NCBI GenBank assembly: GCA_965371245.1
Contig: CBDUXT010000068.1
Location: forward strand, 1 to 33,156
Direction of reading: 5' to 3'
DNA length: 33,156 nucleotides
From: CBDUXT01 sp965371245
Lineage (GTDB): Bacteria > Planctomycetota > Phycisphaerae > UBA1845
Both the position numbers and the translations under genes were made by a program. Shown here piece by piece: positions 1 to 7,505 of this stretch. The notes under the pieces were generated by a model. The model was given only the letters and a program-made list of their open reading frames with translations. It did not search any database and was not told the origin of the DNA. Position 1 is the first letter of the stretch. Every line of letters starts with the position of its first letter.

Positions 1-110
1 CCCACGGCTAAAGCCACGGGCCACCCAACCCGCAAGTTTACGCGTGACGATGCACAGCACGGCTTTCGTGCATATGCCGGGGCCGACGCCCTGACTGACA
101 CAACGAACAG

Positions 111-149
111 GGGCGACGCCGACCGCAATGGTTGGCGTCGCCCCTTTTT
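111..149 (+). terminator. Rho-independent terminator, possibly bidirectional
   Basis: A GC-rich stem (GGGCGACGCCGACC paired with GGTTGGCGTCGCCCC, loop GCAAT) is followed directly by TTTTT on the plus strand. It would end a plus-strand gene lying left of the window. On the minus strand the stem is followed only by a weakly T-rich stretch, so it may also stop the chemoreceptor transcript that ends at 199, less certainly. Confidence 0.75.
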
Positions 150-198
150 CTTGTTCACTACCCGACTGCCGCCGAACACCGGTCCGACGACGCTTTTT

Positions 199-2688
199 CT
201 ACAGCTTGAACGCGCCGACCAGCTCCTTGAGCTGCTGGGCCTGGCCGGACAACTCTTCGGCCGAGCCGGACATCTCCTCCGCCGCCGAGGCGTTGTTCTC
301 GGTGATCGAGGCCACGTTCTGAATGCCCGTGCTGACCTCGCTCGCGGTCTGTGCCTGTTCCGTTGTGGCTTCGGCGATGGCCGAGATGCCCTTCGCCGTC
401 TCTTCGACGCCCTCGATGATCTTCTCCAGGGCGGCCCCGGTCTGCTCGCTTAGCTCAGCGCCTTCCTTCACGCGTTGCGTCGACTCCTTGATCAGACCGT
501 TGATCTCCTTGGCCGCTTCGCTCGAGCGTTCGGCCAGCTTGCGGACCTCGTCGGCGACGACAGCGAACCCGAGCCCATGCTCGCCGGCGCGGGCGGCCTC
601 GATCGCCGCGTTGAGCGCCAACAGGTTGGTCTGCGCCGCGATCTCCGAGATGACGCCGATGATCTCGGCGATTTGCTCCGCCGACTTGTCGATCAGCTTC
701 ATCGCCTCGATGTTCTTGCCAACGGCCGCCCCGCCTTCCTCCGCGCGCCGGCTGGTGTCGCCGGCGACGTCGTTGGCCTGCTTGGCATTGTCCGCCACGC
801 CGGCAATCATCTTGGTGAGCTCCTGAACCGAAGCGGACATCTGCTCGACATTGGCCGACTGCGTCTGCGCGCCGTCGGAAAGCGAGGTCGAGCCCTCCGA
901 GACCACGCGGGAACCTTCGGTGAACTGCTCGGCCGCCTCGACGATCTGCCTGATGACGTTCTTGAGTCCGTCGATCATCTGCTCGAGCCCCTCGCCGAGT
1001 TGCCCGATGGCGTCGGCGCCCTTGACGGAGACCACGGTGGTCAGGTCGCCGGCGGCCGCCGCCTTGACGTTCGTCAGCAACTGATCGACCTTCTCTTGAA
1101 GCACGCGAGCCGTCTCCTCGGCCTCCTTCTGCATCTGCCGCCCCCGCTCTTCCATCGCGAGCCGCTCGGTGATGTTCTCCCAGGTGACCATCGGACCGAG
1201 GTAGTCACCCTGCTTGTCATAAATGGCGCTAACCAGGAGATCAAGTTTGTTCTCGCCCAGCTCGATCGTTGCCCTGTGTGGGAAGCTCTTGTAGTTAGCC
1301 AGAATGCCTCGCTGATGCGACGGGTTCTTATGAAAAATATCGATGTTGCTGCCTACAACCTGGTCGAGCGGCACCGGCAGCAAGTGGGTCAGCGGTTGCA
1401 GAGATTTCACGGTGGCCGGGTTGGCGTAGGTGATCACGCCGTCCGTGTCCGCAAGAATGATGTTGATGGGCGCGTTTTCGATCATGGCGTCCATCTTGGC
1501 GGACTCGAACTCGGCCTTGCGTTTCTCGGTGACCAGCTCCCAGGTGACCATGGGTCCGATGAAGTTCCCCTGTGAATCGTTGATCGCGCTGACAAGGAGG
1601 CTGAGCTTCTCCGGACCCACCTCGATGTCCGCCTCCTGCGGCAGGTTCGCCGGGTTCGACAGGATGCCCCGCTGGTAGGCGGGGTTCTTGTGGAAGAAAT
1701 CGATGTTCTTGCCCACGATCTCGCTTGCCGGACAGGGCAGATACTGCTCGACCGCCTTGAGCGTCTTGAGGCTGACGGGGTTCATGTAGGTGATAATGTA
1801 GTCCGGGTCAGCCAGGATCACCGGTGTGGGTGAGTTCTGGACCATCTGCTGGAGGCGCTGCTGTTCCACCTCCAACTTGCGCTTCTCGGTCACCAACTCC
1901 CAGGTGACCATCGGCCCGATGAAGTTGCCCTTGTCATCGTTGATCGCGCTGACAAGGAGGCTGAGCTTCTCCGGACCCACCTCGATGTCCGCCTCCTGCG
2001 GCAGGTTCGCCGGGTTCGACAGGATGCCCCGCTGGTAGGCGGGGTTCTTGTGGAAGAAATCGATGTTCTTGCCCACGATCTCGCTTGCCGGACAGGGCAG
2101 ATACTGCTCGACCGCCTTGAGCGTCTTGAGGCTGACGGGGTTCATGTAGGTGATGATGAAATCAGCGTCGGCCAGGATCACCGGTGTGGGTGAGTTCTCG
2201 ACCATCTGCTGAAGACGTTGCTGCGCGGCGCCGGCCTCGCGCGCTTGGGTGACGTCCTCCCAGTTGACGACCTGTCCGATGTACTCGCCTTCGTCGTTGT
2301 AGGCCGCGTTGACTTCCAGCGCGAGCGTCAACGGCCCGAGCCTGATGTCTGTCTTGAGGGGCATGTTCTTGGGTTTCGAGAGCGTCTTGGCGATTTCCTT
2401 GGCCCGTGCGCCATGGAAGCGATCCAGGGAGCCGCCGACGAGTTCATCGACCGTCACCCCGAGTTCGTCCTGAACGATCCCCTCGATCGCGCGCAGGGTC
2501 TCCTCGGATCGCTCGTTCATGTACACGAGGTCGCGATCGGCGTTGGCAATCAAGACGTTGGTTCCGAGGTTGTCCACCACGGACCGCAAACGCGCGAAGG
2601 CGTTATCCGCGCTTCCATCTCCACCGATGAACTCGGCGAACCGGTTGTCGTTGGACGGCTTGGACTTCTGGGGCGATGTGGTGGCCAT
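199..2688 (-). CDS. Soluble methyl-accepting chemotaxis protein with four PAS domains
   Basis: Cytoplasmic chemoreceptor, 829 aa, that would signal through CheW to CheA. The ATG at 2688 is chosen over an upstream in-frame ATG at 2763 because GAGGAAG lies just before it and the protein starts MATTSPQKSK. Four PAS modules lie at about 33-155, 158-275, 278-395 and 396-515. Modules 2 and 3 are nearly identical and carry the string FFHKNPAYQRGIL. A HAMP-like linker (about 535-590) leads to the MCP signalling domain, with the conserved hairpin tip (QTNLLALNAAIEAARAGE) near 675-718. There is no signal peptide or transmembrane segment, so it should sense an internal cue; the ligand cannot be read from the sequence. 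CheW lies 105 bp upstream on the same strand. The 219-bp identical DNA repeat in modules 2 and 3 indicates recent duplication. Confidence 0.95.
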   Translation of the reverse strand: MATTSPQKSKPSNDNRFAEFIGGDGSADNAFARLRSVVDNLGTNVLIANADRDLVYMNERSEETLRAIEGIVQDELGVTVDELVGGSLDRFHGARAKEIAKTLSKPKNMPLKTDIRLGPLTLALEVNAAYNDEGEYIGQVVNWEDVTQAREAGAAQQRLQQMVENSPTPVILADADFIITYMNPVSLKTLKAVEQYLPCPASEIVGKNIDFFHKNPAYQRGILSNPANLPQEADIEVGPEKLSLLVSAINDDKGNFIGPMVTWELVTEKRKLEVEQQRLQQMVQNSPTPVILADPDYIITYMNPVSLKTLKAVEQYLPCPASEIVGKNIDFFHKNPAYQRGILSNPANLPQEADIEVGPEKLSLLVSAINDSQGNFIGPMVTWELVTEKRKAEFESAKMDAMIENAPINIILADTDGVITYANPATVKSLQPLTHLLPVPLDQVVGSNIDIFHKNPSHQRGILANYKSFPHRATIELGENKLDLLVSAIYDKQGDYLGPMVTWENITERLAMEERGRQMQKEAEETARVLQEKVDQLLTNVKAAAAGDLTTVVSVKGADAIGQLGEGLEQMIDGLKNVIRQIVEAAEQFTEGSRVVSEGSTSLSDGAQTQSANVEQMSASVQELTKMIAGVADNAKQANDVAGDTSRRAEEGGAAVGKNIEAMKLIDKSAEQIAEIIGVISEIAAQTNLLALNAAIEAARAGEHGLGFAVVADEVRKLAERSSEAAKEINGLIKESTQRVKEGAELSEQTGAALEKIIEGVEETAKGISAIAEATTEQAQTASEVSTGIQNVASITENNASAAEEMSGSAEELSGQAQQLKELVGAFKL
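1576..1794 (-). repeat. Direct repeat copy A, inside PAS module 3 of the chemoreceptor
   Basis: This 219-bp stretch is identical base for base to 1936-2154, offset exactly 360 bp (120 codons). The flanks diverge quickly. It marks a recent in-frame tandem duplication or gene conversion of one PAS module. Confidence 0.95.
1936..2154 (-). repeat. Direct repeat copy B, inside PAS module 2 of the chemoreceptor
   Basis: Partner of 1576-1794, 219 bp identical. Shorter matches continue past the block, for example GCCAGGATCACCGGTG present in both copies, so the full repeat unit is about one PAS domain. Confidence 0.95.
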
Positions 2689-2793
2689 GGAATCTTCCTC
2701 GTCTGTTGCTTGGCATCTCCGCGGCAAGCGTGGGTTCCGTTTTCGTTTGGCGGGCCTCCGCACGGCGAACGCCCAACGCTCCTGCTCGATGAA

Positions 2794-3327
2794 CTAGGCG
2801 GCGGTTGCGTCGGCAACGGCAACCTTGTCCGTTTGACTCAGAATCTTCTCGATGTTCAGAAGGATCATGATTTTCTGCTCCATCTTGACCAGACCGTCGA
2901 TGTAGGTCTGCTCCAGACCGATCAACCCCTGTGGCGGCGGCTCGGCCTGATTGGGCTCGATCCGCAGCACCTCGTTCACCGCATCGACGACGATTCCGAA
3001 GACGATCTCGTTGGCGCTGACGACGATGATGCGCGTGTGTTCGTCCGTGGCTCCCGCCTCCAACCCGAAGCGCAGTCGCAGATCGACGATGGGAATGACC
3101 TTGCCCCGAAGGTTGATGAGCCCGCGAATGTAGGGGGGAACCTCCGGGATGACAGTGATCTCCCCCATCAGGATGATTTCCTGAACCGTCATGATGTTCA
3201 ACCCGTACTCTTCGTTCGCCAGGCGGAAACTCACGACCTGGGAACCAGAGGCCGAGCCGGACTTGTTGACGCCGGTTTCGGTCTTGGCGTCAGCCGGGGA
3301 ATCAACCGTTGTCGATGTCGCTGTCAT
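2794..3327 (-). CDS. cheW: Chemotaxis adaptor protein CheW
   Basis: CheW couples chemoreceptors to the histidine kinase CheA in the cytoplasm. The 177-aa product has a low-complexity N-terminus of about 28 residues and then a complete CheW domain: the opening SGSQVVSFRLANEEYGLNI, the VPPYIRGLINLRGKVIPIVDLR core and a C-terminal IMILLNIEKIL strand. The length suits a single-domain CheW. It lies directly upstream of the four-PAS receptor on the same strand, so the two are probably co-transcribed and dedicated to each other. The Shine-Dalgarno before the ATG is weak (GGCAGGG). No CheA, CheR or CheB lies in the window. Confidence 0.95.
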   Translation of the reverse strand: MTATSTTVDSPADAKTETGVNKSGSASGSQVVSFRLANEEYGLNIMTVQEIILMGEITVIPEVPPYIRGLINLRGKVIPIVDLRLRFGLEAGATDEHTRIIVVSANEIVFGIVVDAVNEVLRIEPNQAEPPPQGLIGLEQTYIDGLVKMEQKIMILLNIEKILSQTDKVAVADATAA

Positions 3328-3354
3328 GGTGCCCTGCCCGCCAAGAGAGTGATG

Positions 3355-3555
3355 TTACAAAGGATCAGTTGTGCCCTGTTCGACTCGCTCCAGCGCCCTC
3401 CGTAACACTCTTCCATCGGGAGACGGCAGAGCACCCTTGAAGAGAAACGCGACCCCTCCAGGACAATTCTGCGAGAGTCGGATGGACCAGCCGGACGCGC
3501 CTCGGAACCGCGCGAGGCTACCGGAGTTCTTCAGCACGCCTCGTACTTTCGGCAT
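3355..3555 (-). CDS. Possible small protein upstream of cheW, function unknown
   Basis: An open frame of 66 codons from ATG 3555 (or 96 codons from ATG 3645) ends in TAA 27 bp before the cheW start, the spacing expected of a first operon gene. The product starts MPKVRGVLKNSG and ends with a plausible beta-alpha stretch (GGVAFLFKGALPSPDGRVLRRALERV). I recognise no family. No clear ribosome site precedes either ATG and third-position GC is only moderate, so it may be non-coding. It shares the divergent space with the plus-strand kinase-like gene starting at 3675. Confidence 0.35.
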   Translation of the reverse strand: MPKVRGVLKNSGSLARFRGASGWSIRLSQNCPGGVAFLFKGALPSPDGRVLRRALERVEQGTTDPL

Positions 3556-3674
3556 GAAACCGAGGCGCGTAGCGACCGATAGTCGTGGAGGGAAAGTACC
3601 CAACGCCGGGGCGCTTGATCTCAGTGCGCCCCCGCCGGCGCACAACCCGCCCCAACGGGGCCAGCGAGAAACAG

Positions 3675-5219
3675 ATGGCCGGTGGTGTTCTTAGAAGAAC
3701 GGTCCGTTACGCCGGGCTCGCTCGAGACCTCCTCGCCGAAAAACGCGCCGGGGACTCGATCGTCCGCGACAACGCGCGGAGGCACCTGGCCGCACGGATG
3801 GGCAAGCTCCGCGGTCTCCCCCAAAAAGTGGGGCAGATCATGAGCATGTCCAGCGACGACCCCGCGAACGACGCCTTGGCCACGCTCAACGACCAGGCCG
3901 AACCGTTGGCGTTCGACGTGATCCAGCCGATTCTGGAAGAGGCTTGGGGAAAACCGCTGAGCGACGTGGTGGGCGAAATCGACACCCGAGGTCGCGCCGC
4001 CTCTTTGGGGCAGGTTCATCGGGCCACGCTGGCTACCGGACGGTCCGTTGCGATCAAGGTCGCCTACCCGGGCATTCGAGAGGCCGTCATGGGCGACCTG
4101 AAGATGCTCGGATGGCTCTCGGTGCCGCTGGGCGATCTTCGCCGTGGATTCGATCTGGGCGCCTATCGCCGGGAGATCGTGCGCGATCTTGAAGAAGAAC
4201 TCGACTACCGAACCGAACTGGCACACCAGACGCAGCATGCCCGGGCGGCTGTCGGTGTGGCCGGGCTCGTGGTGCCGACCGTGGTCCCGGAATGGTCAAC
4301 CCAAAACGTCTTGATGACGGCATGGACGCCGGGTCAAACCATCGACGAGGCCGCGCGTTGGCCGCAGCGGCAACGACAACAGCTCGCCCGCCTCATGCTC
4401 GATCAGTTCCTGACCTTCGTGTTCGAGCGCGGGCTCATCCACGCGGACCCGAACCCCGGAAACTACCGGTTCCGCAACGAGCCGCGGCGCGAACCGAGCG
4501 TGGTCCTCTATGACTATGGATCCGTCACCCGGCTATCCGAGCGGGATCGGCTTTTGCTGCTACGGTTGATCGGCGATACGGCCGCCCGGCGTGGTGATCC
4601 GATCGGCCCACTCACCGAACTCGGCTTTAGCGCGACGCTCTTGGAGCCGATCCGCGCAAAGCTGCCGGCCGTGTGCAGTGTCTTGTTCGAGCCGTTCGCT
4701 CAGGTGGGCAAGTTCGACCTGTCGCAGTGGCGCCGCGCGGAGCGGCTCGACGATATCCTCGGCGACGACCGATGGAACTTTCGCATGGCCGGCCCGGCCA
4801 ACCTTATCCTCTTGATGCGCGCTTTCCGCGGCCTGCTCTACTACCTGAAGCGGCTGGGCGAACCGGTGAGCTGGGGTTTGGCGATACGCCCGATCCTCGC
4901 GCGGTTTGCCGGTGCGACCGAACGGTTGGCCATGCCGCGCATGAACGACAAGAAAGGATCGTTCGAGTCCATGGCCGCCCACCTGCGCATCGAGGTCCAC
5001 GAGAACGGCGCCAAGAAGGTGTCCCTGACGATGCCCATTGCGGCCATCGAAGACTTGGACCAAATCCTCGACCCTGATGTCGGCGCGCGAATCGCCGCGC
5101 GCGGCGTCAGTCTCCCCACGATTGTCCGCAATGTTCGCCGAAGTGGGTATGTGCCCGCCGAGCTGTTCACGCTGGACGAGCCGACCGCACGGCGCACGAT
5201 CCGTGTGTGGATTGAATAG
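3675..5219 (+). CDS. ABC1/AarF (UbiB-type) atypical kinase family protein
   Basis: Member of the ABC1/ADCK/UbiB family, ATPase/kinase-like proteins tied to isoprenoid quinone or lipid metabolism. From ATG 3675 the product is 514 aa; an in-frame ATG at 3585 would add an Arg-rich tail without family support. Visible family marks are the KVGQ motif (about 51-54), the Ala-rich nucleotide loop AASLGQVHRA (about 108-117) in place of a normal P-loop, VAIKV with the lysine (about 125-129), the catalytic HADPNPGN (about 256-263) and DYG (about 280-282). The last 80 or so residues (RIEVHENGAKKVSLTMP to the C-terminal RVWIE) form a separate beta-rich domain I know from SHOCT-like or regulatory proteins and not from typical UbiB. 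No ubiquinone or menaquinone genes are nearby, so the substrate is open. Confidence 0.88.
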   Translation: MAGGVLRRTVRYAGLARDLLAEKRAGDSIVRDNARRHLAARMGKLRGLPQKVGQIMSMSSDDPANDALATLNDQAEPLAFDVIQPILEEAWGKPLSDVVGEIDTRGRAASLGQVHRATLATGRSVAIKVAYPGIREAVMGDLKMLGWLSVPLGDLRRGFDLGAYRREIVRDLEEELDYRTELAHQTQHARAAVGVAGLVVPTVVPEWSTQNVLMTAWTPGQTIDEAARWPQRQRQQLARLMLDQFLTFVFERGLIHADPNPGNYRFRNEPRREPSVVLYDYGSVTRLSERDRLLLLRLIGDTAARRGDPIGPLTELGFSATLLEPIRAKLPAVCSVLFEPFAQVGKFDLSQWRRAERLDDILGDDRWNFRMAGPANLILLMRAFRGLLYYLKRLGEPVSWGLAIRPILARFAGATERLAMPRMNDKKGSFESMAAHLRIEVHENGAKKVSLTMPIAAIEDLDQILDPDVGARIAARGVSLPTIVRNVRRSGYVPAELFTLDEPTARRTIRVWIE

Positions 5220-5261
5220 CCGCGGAGCGCGCGATGGCAGCCGTGGGCTCGCTGACGTCGG

Positions 5262-5477
5262 TTACGGCGCGGGCATCGTGCCAGAGTCCGAAGGGAGCCC
5301 GAAGGCGTCTGCTAAGAAAGCGGCTACCACATCCTCAACGGTCATGCTCAACCCACCGCTGAATCCGTTGACGGCGGCGTCTCGCGTCTCGGTCAACAGC
5401 ATGCCCGAGCATGACAGGGTCAACAGCCCCGGGCCGCCGACGCCCGCTAGCAATACCCATCTGACGATTCGCTTCAT
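5262..5477 (-). CDS. Small predicted lipoprotein, function unknown
   Basis: A 71-aa product beginning MKRIVRWVLLAGVGGPG with a hydrophobic signal segment and a candidate lipid-anchor cysteine at residue 23 (LLTLSC). The lipobox is not a textbook match. A strong Shine-Dalgarno (AAAGGAGT) sits 7-8 bp before the ATG, so it is very likely translated. The mature part is short and has an amphipathic stretch (MTVEDVVAAFLADAFGL). It starts 90 bp after the porin stop on the same strand and probably shares its transcript. I recognise no defined family, although similarly short lipoproteins are common in Planctomycetota. Confidence 0.75.
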   Translation of the reverse strand: MKRIVRWVLLAGVGGPGLLTLSCSGMLLTETRDAAVNGFSGGLSMTVEDVVAAFLADAFGLPSDSGTMPAP

Positions 5478-5566
5478 CTCGTTTCGACTCCTTTAGTCGT
5501 TGATTGGTCCCGATTCGCGCTGATTCCGACGGCGGCCAAACGGATTCCGCCGGCGCCGACCCGATG

Positions 5567-7039
5567 CTAGAACTTGAAAGCATACTGCATGTAAAGCCAG
5601 TCCGCGCCCTGGCTGGCGCCCGTTTGTTGCAGAAAATCGCTGTCCCAAAAATGCGAATAGCCCAGGACCACACTCGAATGAACGTCGATCTTCCACGAGA
5701 GGGTTACGTCCAGTTCGCTTCCGACCTCGGTTCCGCTCCGGCCCGTCGGGTCGCGCCGCACGACGCCTCCGCCGGCGTTGTAAAAGGCGTCCTCGTTGTC
5801 GTTCAGCCAGAACATGTGATAGGCGACGGCCGCCTTGACCCTCTTCGATACCGGCCAGGCAGACAGGTTGACGTTCAACGCCACGATGTTTTGCCGCCCG
5901 ATCAGGTCGAGGAAGCCGAAGTACTTGTGACCGAGAGGGAAGAGCTGATCGAACGTTCCGACCTTGCCGTCGCGCGGGTTGTCGTCTCCGGTGGCCCAAT
6001 CAAAACCGACGCCCAGTCGAGGTTTCCACGACACGTCGGCGAACGTGTACCCGCCGTTGAGCGACCAGCTCCAGGCCTGAACGGTGTCGCCGGCCCAGTG
6101 CCCCCACTGCCCTGCAAGCTCGGCTTCGTAATCGAACCCGCCCGACTTGCCCCAGAACCGCGAGCCGAGCGTAAAGATGCTGCGGTCGCCCCGCTTGCCG
6201 TTGGGGTTGCGCCGGTTGCCCGTGTCATCGACAGCGAAGAAGTACACGTCGAGCCCGTGGTTCGGGATTCCCTTGTAGGTGACGTAGGCGCCGTAGAAAT
6301 CGAAGTCTTCGTTGAAGCGGTCGCTCTGCTTTCGCTGCACCAGGACGGGCTTGGCGTACCATAGGTCCACGTCCCACATCTTACCCTTGGCGAACAGCTT
6401 CACCGCGTCGAAGCGCCGCCGCGTGTTCGCCCAGTCCAGCGGTGAAACGTAGCGCTGATTGCCGTATTGCAAGTCCTGGCGACCGACGCGCAGGGTCAGG
6501 GGAAGATCCTCACCCAAGAGGCGCAGGTCGAAGAACAACTGCTGAAGATCCCACCGGTTTTCATCGATCCCGCGCGGTGCGAGGTCACGATCCTCGTCGA
6601 ACGCGGCGATCCCTTGAACGAAGACGCGGAACAGGTCTCGATACCTCACGTCCGCGTGCAGCATGTAGCGATAGAGCGTAAACGTGTCGTTCGCCGGCTC
6701 GGTCCCGCCGAAGGCCTTGTTGGTCTCCGATTCCATCCGGAAACGGAATTCACCCCCCGCGCTCAGGCGCCAGTCGTCCCCCAGCGGGATGTTCTTGATG
6801 GGGTCGAAGAAGTATTCCCGGTAGCTGCCCGGCTCGCCGTCAAGGTAACGGAAATCCTCGTCGAAACGCAGATTCAAGAACTTCGGACCCGCCACCGGAG
6901 CGGCCGCCGCCGGCTGCACCGCTACCGGCTCTTGCGCCGCCGAGGTCTTCGGCGCAGGTTCCTGAGCGAGAACCGCCGCCGACGATGCCAAGGTTCCGAG
7001 AATGACGATGCAAGCCGTCTTGCGTTTGAGTGTCACCAT
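5567..7039 (-). CDS. Outer-membrane porin of the alginate-export type
   Basis: A 490-aa protein with signal peptide MVTLKRKTACIVILGTLASS, cleaved near VLAQ|E, a Pro/Ala-rich linker, then a long run of alternating beta-strands ending in a C-terminal Phe (LYMQYAFKF), the usual outer-membrane barrel ending. The middle (RVGRQDLQYGNQRYVSPLDW, RRFDAVKLF, SRFWGKSGGFDYEAELAGQWG) matches the alginate-export porin family as I know it. That family name does not prove the substrate. ATG 7039 is preferred to an upstream ATG at 7165 because GGAGTG precedes it and it begins the signal peptide. It is transcribed away from the octaheme cytochrome gene, with a 466-bp space between, and a small lipoprotein follows. 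Confidence 0.88.
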   Translation of the reverse strand: MVTLKRKTACIVILGTLASSAAVLAQEPAPKTSAAQEPVAVQPAAAAPVAGPKFLNLRFDEDFRYLDGEPGSYREYFFDPIKNIPLGDDWRLSAGGEFRFRMESETNKAFGGTEPANDTFTLYRYMLHADVRYRDLFRVFVQGIAAFDEDRDLAPRGIDENRWDLQQLFFDLRLLGEDLPLTLRVGRQDLQYGNQRYVSPLDWANTRRRFDAVKLFAKGKMWDVDLWYAKPVLVQRKQSDRFNEDFDFYGAYVTYKGIPNHGLDVYFFAVDDTGNRRNPNGKRGDRSIFTLGSRFWGKSGGFDYEAELAGQWGHWAGDTVQAWSWSLNGGYTFADVSWKPRLGVGFDWATGDDNPRDGKVGTFDQLFPLGHKYFGFLDLIGRQNIVALNVNLSAWPVSKRVKAAVAYHMFWLNDNEDAFYNAGGGVVRRDPTGRSGTEVGSELDVTLSWKIDVHSSVVLGYSHFWDSDFLQQTGASQGADWLYMQYAFKF

Positions 7040-7505
7040 GTAAGCACTCCGTGAACGCCGATCGTGGGCAGTCCGTAGGCCTCGCCGACCCGTGTAATTG
7101 ATTCGCGCCGCACCAAGAGCCTCACCATAGATGGATCGCCGGGATCGTGCAAGAACAGTTTTCATTAAGGAACGGAATCAATCCGATCCGCACCGAATCT
7201 TCTGGTTGACCGCGGTGACGACACCTGATTTGCCGGGGGAAACGAGACAGAGCCGCCACCGCGCGGGGGACCCGGCGCGGCGGACCGGCTGCGCTTTCGA
7301 GGCAAAGCGCACCTGATGGTGTTCTTTTCCGGGCGCGGTGGAGGTGTGATCGCCGCGGCCCGCCCGTGTCGAGACGGTCGCCTTCTTCCTCTTGCAACGG
7401 GCGGCTCGCCCGCGATAGTACGCCCGAGTGTGTAGGCTGTGTCGCCAGAGACCCGCGTGATCCAATCGCGCCGGCTACACGTTACGTTGGAAGAGGAGGA
7501 TCCCT
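7040..7505. other. Divergent intergenic region between porin and octaheme cytochrome
   Basis: This 466-bp gap must carry the promoters for both neighbours. I see GGAGTG for the porin and GAGGAGGATCCCT for the cytochrome just before their starts. I could not recognise a convincing sigma-70 pair or an FNR-like palindrome, and no open frame here looks coding. Confidence 0.5.

Noticed and set aside
475..1575. Long plus-strand open frame opposite the chemoreceptor
   Set aside because: Arg/Leu/Asp-rich shadow of a clearly real minus-strand gene.
2218..3405. Plus-strand open frame across the receptor N-terminus and CheW
   Set aside because: Antisense shadow spanning two real genes; no family features.
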